Shown here one piece after another: positions 32,801-44,800 of a DNA stretch of 64,000 nt. Within the stretch, counting starts at the first letter, position 1. Each line of letters starts with the position of its first letter. The notes below the pieces were generated by a model that worked only from the letters and a program-made list of their open reading frames with translations, was not told the origin of the DNA and made no database searches. The stretch covers positions 1,911,886 through 1,975,885 of the forward strand of contig NC_087081.1 of assembly GCF_026151205.1 (NCBI RefSeq). The letters are read 5' to 3'. The stretch comes from Bolinopsis microptera (taxonomy: Eukaryota > Ctenophora > Tentaculata > Lobata > Bolinopsidae). Position numbers and translations under genes: made by a program.

Positions 32801-35800
32801 TATTTAGCATGTTTTCATCAGCATATTTTATCGTCATACTTAGCATACTATCTACTGAATGTCCTTGTAAAGCTCTCAACAGTCTCCTGTCTAGTGACAG
32901 GATGCTCAATCTTCAAGTCCTCCCTCCCCTGGACACACTCCATCTCCAACAACACCTCCCCGCTCGTCAGCCTCCTCCTCCTCTTCAGGAACCCCACAAA
33001 GAACCTCCTGAGAAGATGCCCTCTGGAGACGAGGATGATGGGGTTCACCAGGGTGTTGATGAAGGGAACCATGCTGGTAACCACGTACAGAGTGAGGAAC
33101 ACCTTGTACCCACTCCACTCTCCGTACGACATAAGGAAGACGTAGGTGAAGTTAACGGTGTTGCAGATGAAGAAGGTTACTGTTAGCAGAAGGATTGTTA
33201 TTGTAACCTTGCTGTGGATCTGGTCTTCTTGTCGGAGGAGTTTCCTTCTTCGTAGAGAGAAGATCTGTATTGAGGAGGAGACGAGGCAGAAAACAGAGGG
33301 GATAACACAGGGAATCACCCATATAAGGACAGGGAAGAGGGCTTTGTGATTGGCTACGATAAACGGGTGGAGTAAGTTTTTAGTGTGGAGAAGAGATAGG
33401 ATACCATAGCAACTGGACATGTTTATGAAAGTGTAGTAATACTCATACCCTGGTCCAATGCTAGATCCGCTCTTCCAAAACGCGACATCCACAACAGCCA
33501 CGGTCACTGTTAGCAGCCAGTACGCTGATATACTGATGATAGCAGCCTTCCTGTTGATCCTCTGGAGGGGGTTCACAATGTTGATAGTCCTCACCACAGC
33601 CAGGCTCACATTTATCAGAGCTGAAGTGTAGGTGGAGGTTATCATGAGGATGTAGGATGTAGGAAGTAGGATGTTCAGGGTGTCCTGGTCGTAGTAGAGC
33701 GTGAAGATCAGGACGAAGATGTGGAGGAAGGCTCCACAGGAGATCAGGACACCGAAGAGGGAGAGGGTGAAGTAGAGGAGGTGGTTGATGTTGTCTGTGG
33801 GTCCCAGCTTTTGTTTGTAGTACAGTACAGAGACACCTGGGAGAGGTGTAATTGTTACTTAGGAAATCATTTTCTCAAGATATTGTGTTGAAAAAATGTA
33901 TGGTTAACTTTGAGTTCATAAGATATTGTACAAGATCACCGGGTGATTACTGATTTGCTGCTGAGACTCATCATCAAAATTAAATATTTTCAAGGTTCTT
34001 ACCATTCAAAAATCCGCTCCCGACTCCCAGAACGAAATCAATGACTGCAAAGGCAATGAGGAATCCTCGTTGCTGGACAAACTTCTCAATCTGCACAGGG
34101 ACCTCTTGTCTACCGTCTCCAGGCATCATGTATTCTTCTGCTGACATTATTTGCGGTCGCTAGAAATTTCAAAGGGTATTTTGCAGCTTTTTCTACTTCG
34201 CAGCCCGAAATTTTAAAGAGCAGACTAAAATCAGATTAGAGACTTAGAGAGAAGACAGCAGCATATTTAGTTGAGTTAGAAAATTCGTCAAATCCCCGCA
34301 TAAAATATTACATAATATGATATTTGTCATAAATGTCAGACTAAAGAATTGATTACAATACTCAGACATGATAGACTAGGTATCAACTATCAGCCAACAA
34401 GTGGTGCAAGTTTCATGTCCTTACTCGTTATGATGACCAGCACCTGTTTTGGCAAACAGGAGATAAAAAAGTGACATAGTGATACTGAAGTAGTGCATTG
34501 AGCTGAGATCAGTTTCAAGTAAACGCACACAATTGTATCTAAGGTATGTACTCTTAATATCTCTGACAAAATTTGAGATACTATGAACGTAACAAAATGT
34601 TATCCCCGTTTTATTATGGTAATAGCAAATTTTAAGTGTCGTCACTAAGTTACAAAATAAAAGGATGCAAGGACCACGTTCCCGCATCCTTGCAGAAAAA
34701 AGAGGGAACAAATTACACAATTTGTGCAAAGCACGAATGAGTCTGAGTGCTGGATAGAGATACAGGAACTTGAACTAAGGTCTGGGGTAATGCATCTAAT
34801 AGGGGCATGAGGTACTTTTGAGGCAAATGTTCTGGCTCTCTGGCGAGTTCAGTGCCACGCGCAGCCACGTGAACCTTGTTTCTCAGACAAAACGGTCTTG
34901 CTGGCCCTCAGCCATCTTTTGTTTAATCCTTCATGTCTATTTCATATTTGAAGAGCTACCTTATAACAGGTCTATTAGTGGCTAATGTTGAGTTTGGAAT
35001 ATCATTATATATACAGTATCAACAATTACCTGTTAATAGAAATAAAGAAAGCTTCCCCGTCTAGAATGTGCAGATGTTAAGTAGATACTATCTCATGAGA
35101 GAAAGGACGAGAAGTATCCAATGTACAAGAACTCGACTTTTTAATTCAAAGAATTAAGAACATTGTGGCAGCTGTGGAAGTAACATTGAAGCATCAGGAC
35201 ATATTAATTCCCTTTGAAGAGAGAAAATAAGAGAACTGGGCCGGGAACCTGATATCAATTGATAATTTGCAAACTAATTCTATCTGTAGGGCTCAAAACT
35301 TGATCTTATTTTGGAGCTCTAACTCCTTTGTAATTCTAATTACCGCCCTCATTATTAACTGTATCATGGTTACAACCGAAATTAACTTTGTAAACATATA
35401 TCCTTTGAGAAGAAAGGAGCAAGAGGCTTCAGATTAAACTGAACTTGGCTCCGTAGAGAACAGGTGCTCTCCATCAGAGTGAAACTAAACTTTAAATAGA
35501 AAGGAGGGCTATAAATAAGAGTTAAGGTAGACTTTACTTGCAACACTGCAGCCTGAATATGGCTTGCTTGCTAGTAGAGCTAATGTTTTGATGTTATAAT
35601 AATAATAGTGTGATATTATAATTTATGGTAATTTGTTATACGACTAAGAGCAATCAACACTAAGCAATGTGCCCCTAAAGATTGTTGGTCAATAATATTA
35701 ATCTACGGGAAATCTTTAGTTAACCCAGCACAGTGGTATCACTATGTTCCCATCAAGTGACACGAAAGGTAAACTTATTCTCAAGCTTCAGGCCTAGGCT

Positions 35801-38800
35801 GAAGCTGCTTAAATACGATTGTACTGTTGTGGAAGCTTGCAATTAAAAGTACGGCCCCAGTCTTACAGACGAGTTAAATGTTGCACCATCTTGCGTTATC
35901 CTAGTCCCTGTCTACAGGCCTTAGGTCTAATGTTTCCACATGTCTTATGGGCACCTGGTAATTTTATTGTCAACCTGGTTCAATGTAATTGCCGTAGCAA
36001 CTTCAATACAATCTGTACAGTAAAACCTGTCAAATGAACACAATTGCTGAGCCCGTCTGGTTTATTTGTAAATGTATTAAGGTTCTCTGTGATACAGGCT
36101 TCTTAGTACATTAATACACAAACCAGACGAGCTGCTCATACCGCCATTCAAGGCAATGGCCATAAATGTGAGGCCATTCTTTCTGATTAATATACGCAAT
36201 GATGATAATCAATTGGGACTAAAGACCACAATCAACAAGGGACGAGCTATTATATAATATGAGGCCATGGGCCCATAATTATGCTTATCAGGGGCAACAA
36301 AATCCAAAATAGACGATCTCAACTGCCTAACGATCATGCTATTGCTTTATAACCACCGCTTAAAGGGTCACGGAGAGTGTCACAAGGTATGTCACACGTG
36401 ACACGATAACGTCACACGTGACATAATAACGTTACACAAATCACAATATAACCAGTACAGTTAGCAAGTTGTTACTACTGGCAGCTGGCTAGGGGCTATT
36501 ACAATTGTGTCACGTAATATATGCAGTGAGTATGAGTAAGTACCTTATCGGACCTTATTTGGACGGACATTAATATGAACGCTCGAAGGCATTCAAAACC
36601 ATCAAAAATCCGAATTTTTTTGACTTTAAAAAAATTTCAGCAAATGATTTTTAAATCCATTTTTTATACAGTAAGTAAGAAAAGCATCAGTGATTTATGG
36701 AAACCTTTTTTTTAATCAAACTACCCCGGTCCTGCATTTCAGTGTTAACTTTTACAAGCCATTCGGTGTGAAGTGGTTTTATCTTAGACAACTTAAGGTT
36801 AACCTTAACATCACGTGGAGCTTTCATAGCACTGTTTCATTACCGCCTCGAGTAATATGAACTATAACAACGTCGGACAATGTCCTTGGCAACACGATTT
36901 ACCGTTATATATAAAGGCTGGAACAAGTTTGTCATGTTGGCGGGGACTAGTTCATGACTTATTTTGTTGAATCATGAATGCCATAATTTCGTTGACTTTT
37001 TTCCGCCAAGTGACCCTTGAAAACATCATATACTAGTAGTGGTAGTAGTAGAGTTTTTTGTGCCTCCAGCAGACCAAGGAGAACCTTTCCGTCGTTAACT
37101 TATGGCACAATAAAGTTCTCAAAGTTGTCATATTCTGGACAAAAAGTTCGAAATGGAAAATTTTTGAAAAAATCTCAACGGACTTTAACTTGGACGGACA
37201 TTAATTGAACGGACTTTATTTGAACGGACATTAAGATGAACGCTAGGGCCTCCAGCGTTCAAGTAATGTCCGTCCAAATAAGGTCCGATAAGGTATGTTT
37301 ATTTTATAATTATTAAAGGAGCTGAGCTTACTACTCTCAGTTGGTCAGTGCGGCAGAATCATTATAAACAAGTAGTAGACTATGAACAAGTAGTGGATTA
37401 TAAACAAGTAGTAGATTATGAACAAGTAGTAGATTATGAACAAGTAGTAGATTATAAACAGGTAGTAGATTATGAACAAGTAAGTACGAGCTTTCAAACT
37501 TATAAAATATGATGAGGTACATATTCTTTAGTCCCGCAATAATCTACAGTGCTGGTGATAATAACATGTCGACTAAGAGTTAAAAATCTTGCAACGCATA
37601 GGTAAGTAACAGTATTAAACAACAAAAAACTGCAACATAGTTGTTACTTATCTGACTGGAGCGTTACAATATACATAATTACTATATTTTTAGACATAGT
37701 TAATTATATCGAGCAGATAATGTCGAGTAAAATAAAATTCCTACATACAGGACACACAGAAAAGTTGGTTAGACTATAAAATATATTAAGAGAGATTATT
37801 TGAGACGCAGATAATAATTAGTACGTCATGACAAGAAATTCTTCTTAACAGAAATTAAATAAAGAAACCTTTCCGATCTTAATTCATATTATAGTCTAGC
37901 ATCATTAGCCTACAAGTACAATTGAAAAAATAAATAGCTGATCGTTAGTCAATAGTCATCACTGGGGCTCATTATATTCTTTATTTCTGTAAGGTTAATT
38001 ACTGATGGCCTTTCTTCTAATGTAAAGCATTACTTCTTTAGAGTTAAATATAGTATGGAAGGAATGAAGAGGTTCATTTCTGGACTCGAAATGATCGGTG
38101 TGATTGATCAGGAAAAAACGCGTACTTATCTTGTCGACACTGTCGGCAGCATTAGCTGTACTATAATGAGGTTAACTCCAAACTCACAAATTTAGCTCGA
38201 ACATCATGAAATAGGTTCACTGGATGAAATAAAATTTTAGCTGTGGAGTTGGTTGGATTGTCTTGAGCTTATCAAAAGTGCGATTAATCTGCAGGAATGC
38301 GGCTAAGTAATCAAATGCTGTGTCGCGTGCGATAAATAGGGAACAAACCGTTTGTTGAATTGGGGTGACAGTTCATATTCGCTCGCTGGAAAGTTAAACT
38401 CAAGAAGCCAGGGGTACCGGTTAAGAATGGAATGATTTCACGGTTTGTGATCACCCCATTATACTCTTCCAGATACTCACAAAACGTTCTCATACACCTC
38501 GTCACGTCACGTGGTGTTGTTAACAACTGACTCACAATGTTACTGATCTCTACTAACAATATCTAACTAGATATTGTTAGTAGAGATACGGTGTGTCAGT
38601 AACATTGTGGGTCAGTTAGGGCATGTTGTGATATCATGGATCGCTTAGGTTTCACCAGGATCTGGTCCTCATAATTCTGCGGCCTCTATGTATCGTCATG
38701 TCGCACAGAATCTTGTGAATTTGGCATGTGAAAATTTGTGTCGTACGTCACCTCAAGATCGGGTAACAGGGAGCTGACCAGGCCAGAACCCAGTTGATTG

Positions 38801-41800
38801 GGTCTGAGGTCACGTGATTATGGAATGAACTATATCCGGTTTTAGCCTAGAGATAATAAAGGGCGAGCGTTACGACTTCAGCAAAAAATCAAAGTGTAGT
38901 TTTGACGACCTTAAATGGTCCTAAAAGCACTCATAAAATTACAATAACAGTTTCCTTTTTCCCAAGCAATGTGTCTATAGTGGACTGAAGCCTGCAACAA
39001 ACGGAAAACAACAAGGATTGCAACGAATTCCAGCGATAGTTGGCATAAATATGCCCCATTACTAAAGGAGAATTTACTAAATGACATCCTGTTATTTGAC
39101 ACAAGGGTGTATTAGCATTCCCTGTTGTTGACATGCCAAGGGGGGAACGCATGGTATTTGGTACATAACATTCTGGTGCGCCGGATAATGTGTGGTGATA
39201 CCGCAACAATGTTTTAAAGATAAACCCATCCTGGCCTTTAACATTATGCATGCCATCCAGGGGATTCTTAACCATGTTTAATTGTAGGGTGCCTCACATG
39301 AAATTAGAAAATCACAAGCGACTCAAGACATCCGAGACGACTTTCGGGGTCAAACTGGTCACTGGAGTCCACCTTTTGCCAAGAAACGGGCAAAGTACAG
39401 TTGTAAGGTAGACCTCCTCAAAGTTAAATACCCAGATGTGATACAAGTGCTGGAATATACAGCACTACAACACTCACCCTGAAATGAGTAATTCTGGCCG
39501 AATTATTAATAATTTTGGACAGGTGCTGGAATAGCTTAGTGCTAGGCATCGTGACTGTATATGTTGGCACGTGGGTCCTAGGGTGCTTATATTTGATAAC
39601 CACTGTCCAGCAATAGCAGCAAATCTGGGGAAACTTTGAAATACACCAATTTGAAGCATTTAACCCCCCCTTAAAAATCAAAGATTATGAATTTTAGTAA
39701 TCTGATTATTTACATAGGTCCAAAAATGTCATAGCTTCATGATAGTGCAACGAAAAAAATCTCAGAACATTTTGGTGCTGAGTTAAGTGGTTAAGTAGTC
39801 GAAAAATGACTGATTTGTTAGTGGACATTTTTTATACCTCTAACACCCAAACCCTTACTACAGTGAAGATATAAGTACTACAGTTAATATTGATGGTCAT
39901 TATTGAACAAAAATGGTTCATTGACACATAGTTGAAGAAGGAAATTAAAAAAATTAATAAATGTGGTCTGTGGAGTGGTTTATTTGTTTATGTTATAGTG
40001 TACGCGTGCGCGCGCGCTAGCGCGTACTTAACCATCTGTAGGCCAACATATTTAGTCTAGGCTTAAATTCTTTATATATTATGTCACCACTATGGTGCCC
40101 AATACTTTTAGTGAAGGTTTGATGTAGAACAGTTAACCACCAACTGTGGTATATCAAAAAAACCATGTTTGTACGCGTGCGCGCGCGCTAGCGCGTACTT
40201 AACCACCTGGTATGGCACAGCATTGAAATATCACCATAATTTCAAAAGCAGAGGTCACCATTCAGGTGCCCAAAACTTTTGACTATGGTCCCAATACCAT
40301 AAAACCTTAGATGTGGCCTCAATGTGGTTAAAACATGTTTATTTTGGACTTTCGGTCAACAGAAGCCATCACAAATTAACCATTATTCAGCAACCTCCGA
40401 ACTTTTTGTGCCTTATTTTGTTTTGATATTTGATTATGAGAGATAGCTGGAGGATAATAAGTGATTTTAAAGATAATGCAACAAAATGTGTGGCCGTATG
40501 GTGGTTAAAACGACCAAAAACACTGATTTTGGTCAATTTTAGACCTTTATTAACCATGATGGACGCAACATAGGACTCAGCAATGTTTCTGGTCATATAA
40601 ATTAGCAGGTAGTTATATCTAGATAATGTAGCATGGCCAGCTATAGCTTTACAAAGCTAATATGTGCTCTAAAAATGGTTAATTAGTGCAAATATAGGGT
40701 ATTTTCGAGACATTTTAACCACCTTAGCTGCACATTGATCGGAATGCATGAACTTGGGGTCAATTATGCATTTGCAAACAAATATACACTCATTTGGATA
40801 GCAAACCATTATCTGAAGTTCATATTGTGGTTAATTTTCACTTTAATAGATGCCTTGTTCAACAGCCTAGCAAGTAATATAGCCCTTTTAACCACTTTTA
40901 TGACAACATTTCTTGAAAAATTTTATCAAGACCCTTCAAATGTCCTTTGTTGACCATAAAATGTTGACTAAAATCATTAATAATGTTTTGATTGGTGGTT
41001 AACAACAAATTTTGACATTTTAACCATCTTTTTAGCACTTTTTACGAATATTAACCACCTCAAATCAACCATACTATTAAGTTGCACATTTGTGATAAAA
41101 AATTATCATCCATGCACAAATGAACAACCACCACTATACATCTATAATCGGAGCAATATTTATAGCTCACCGTTCATCTTCAATTTAACCACCATTAGGA
41201 CCACAAAATGCCCCCCATGAGGTTTGAAAACTTTTGTGATAGTTGCACCATGATATGATCTCAATATAATGACTACTCAGTTCATAATATCATATCTCAA
41301 AATGGTGGTTAACCCTAAAACTGGTATTTTAACCACCATAGTGGCCACATAGATGACCCATTAACCACAATTATTCAACATAACCGTACTGTAGTGTTTT
41401 GTGCACCAGAAAAACATCACTCCAACATTGAGATTAACCACAATGAGCTGCAACATAATGTTGAAGTCAACATACTCAAATTGTGTGAAAAAAGTCAATG
41501 TCCACCAAGTTTCCCCAGATTTGCTGCTATTGCTGTGTCAATTATATTGCAGTTACGGCCGTATCTTGTTCGAACTTTGGGATTTTGGCACGTGACTGTC
41601 ATGTGACAATGGCTGTAAATTTTCTTGATCTTCTCTGATTTCGGCCTTAACTTTCGTGGGCTTATCAGCTGCTTTATCATCTCTAGCTCTAGCATTCTTA
41701 AGCCACAATTAACCGGGTGGATGAAGAATGGTATTCACCTCTAATCAACAACTGGTGCTATTTCAAGAGAGAGCGATCTACAGAAATGAGGAGTGCGAAA

Positions 41801-44800
41801 CGAACAATCGTTCAAAGACAACATATTCCGTCCGTTCTAGCTGGCCATAACGAGAACATGCCTATCTAATGTTCTAGCGAGTGATATCTTAATAATGTTA
41901 ATCTTCACACCACATAAAAGATAAGAGTTTGATAATTTCAACGTGACACTATTGAAATTCCGATCATGACTCCAGATAAGTTCCCGTTGGTAGATAATAA
42001 CAGTGGAGCTGTGAAGATGGGGCGTGGAGACTGTCTCCACGCCCCAGCCTCCAAACTGTCCAGGAGCAATCCCAGACATTTCAGATAATTAGAAATCTGT
42101 TGGAATGTGAGAATGTCGGACTTAAGTAGGGCTGCAGATAACATTATGCTATTGTACTTGTACCCACGATGGAGGAGGAGCTGTTTTTTGCTAAGAATGG
42201 TTGAGATGGTATCTAAAAATGCGCTCTTAAACGGCCCCCCTCGATGAGGGCGTGCTGTATTCGTAAGAAAACAATTAAACAGCTTGTTTATGTGGAGTCT
42301 ATAAATGGTTTCATTATCTGGTTTAATAGTGCTCTCCGTTTTCAATAGGCTAACTTTCATTCTGACACAGTCACAGTCACTCATCTCATATTCTGATAAC
42401 TTCAGATTAATTTCATCAGCACAAATTGAAGAACGACTAATCATGTTTATATCGACGTGGCCTGGACCCTGGTGTTGAGAAATTGCTGAGGGTTGATATG
42501 TTCATTTTTAAGCATTGGAGCAGAGCAAGGATCTGGCAGTTTTCTTTATGTTTACTTTCACTGATAGTGATGCAATAAAACCTGTATTAAGAACGTAATA
42601 AGTACAGACTCTACCGCCAGGCGTCCCGCGTCAACCCTCAAATCAAATGCCTTTCGACACCTTTTCAACAATTTATCCAGCCCTGGAATCCTGTAAAATT
42701 AATTTAACAAACCCCTACGTAAAAGATAAATGCCAGTTTCTGGTTAAAGATTTGCCTTATAAGAGACTAAAGATGCGGTTTTCTTAGAGAATCTAAAAAA
42801 TAGCCATCAGAAGCGGTGTTGGCTATTGACCATTAATAGTGTTAACTTTACTGATCATCGAAAGGGCACCTGTTTGAAATCGGAAATCTTAGTCTCACTT
42901 ATACATACGCTTCACAAGAACTACTAAGAGGTTTGACGAATCGATCTACACACACTACTTCGAACCTTGAGAATAAAAATATAAAATTAATCCGGTTCTT
43001 TAAACAGGAATGTAAACTCAAATTGTTTCAAATCAGAAATCATCACTCAGCGATCATCACAACACTCCATCCTCCTTCAGTATTTCACCAATTTAACACA
43101 TCACTGGTTCCAAAAGAGCCACAGTTCATGTTACCTGGCCCTACTAATTCTATTGTATTTAACTCACATTACTCTTTGGTTCTAACATTATGGGTTGAAG
43201 GATAGAAGAAGGGACCAGATGGTTCGAACTAACTCTATAAGAATTATTGTATTTCAGTCAGATTACCAGGTTATAATGACCTTGAAGTCTCACTTGTGAC
43301 GGTGAAGCATTGAGAGTTTCCTCCGGATTTATAGACAATAAATGGTGGATCGGTGATAGATACTAAGTAATGATATTGAACCTGCTCATTCTCAACCGAA
43401 AAAAAATGCATGACCTTAAAAGTTCAACCACTAAGATCTACGAAATTCGACTTATCTCGAACAACAACTGTGCAGCTCTGAAACAACAGTTATAGTTAGT
43501 ACACATTGAGTACCAGCTACCAACACCGTACCCCAAATAGAATTAGACTAAGAAGTTCTCAAAGAAGTGTCAATTAAATGTTACCCTCACCACGCTTCTA
43601 AATTACCGTACCATATGGTACCCGATGGTACTCTGGTAGTACCGTAGAAATTCTTTAAGTTGCAGATAAATATGTAGATATGTAGATATGTCGGGGTCTC
43701 GACGTCTGGTCGCTTCACAGTTGGAACGGTATAGATATTGGACATAATTATCTGCATTGCGGATAGTTAGAACACGGGGCATCCAATTATATGCATGGAG
43801 CGCAGTTGTGACACTAACTCAGGAGCTCCTGGTCTCCTGACTTAGAGTCTAAATTGGTCGGCTAGTTCAGTTAAATTAGCTCCGACATAAATATAATGAC
43901 AATCGGTGTGTGACTTGTGGTGAGTTTGCTGGTATTTGTAAATCCAGACAATATAAGTGCATTTTACAAATAGTTACAGTGTGTCTGATTACAAAATTTA
44001 TCTGCAAATTTGCGCCACGGAAACAAACAGTATATTGTACGGACATTCCGGGTTAAAATGCACGTTACATGAAACGTGGAAACTGTAACATTAACAAATC
44101 GCACGTTTCAGATTTGAAGCAAGCGTTCAACCTGACAGAACAGTTCCTGGTAAAGATAGCGAACACTTCGGAAGAGTTCCGCTACCACACTACCGTCGAG
44201 ATGGAGAACTTGGAGAAACTGCTCACCTCTACCAAGGTAATGGGATACTACAACTTTTTATATGGGGAGGGGGTGGGAGCAGCATAAATGAGATCAAATA
44301 TTGGTATGTTGATTAGCTTGCTTCTGGACGCAATTTCACGGCAATTTCTCATTGAGTAGTTGAGCTTGTTTTAAAGGGAAGGGTTCAAACATGAGCTCAA
44401 TCATGGGTTCGGAGGTAGCGGAGTGATATTAGCTAATTTTTAGACGTCCACTTTCATCTCTACATTCCATCTCTACATTTCATCTCTACATTTCATCGCA
44501 ATTTCACATAACGCAGCTGAGCCTCACTCCATTTAAGCTGTTGTTAATGTGTGGCACACATATTTCAGCCGAAATTTGACCGACTCAAGAACAAATCTGG
44601 AAATTACCACCCGTCGTTCCCTTACGCTCGGGACATATTGACAGTTCTTGACGAGGCAAACAAAAGCATGTTAAACCTGATGAAATTAGCCAAAAGAGAG
44701 CGCGAGAGGAGTTATAGAGAACTTTAGATTTATAGGTCCGAACGGATTTTATCTTTCAGCTGTGCCCTTTTTAAGATGCACTTTTTATGCATGGTGGCTA

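Noticed and set aside
32809-33349. Plus-strand ORFs within the GPCR region
   Set aside because: Antisense shadows of the receptor exon, with no features of their own.
37337-37522. Small repeat protein (LLVHNLLLVY)
   Set aside because: It is the minus-strand translation of an 18-bp tandem repeat in an intron, without start or splice support.
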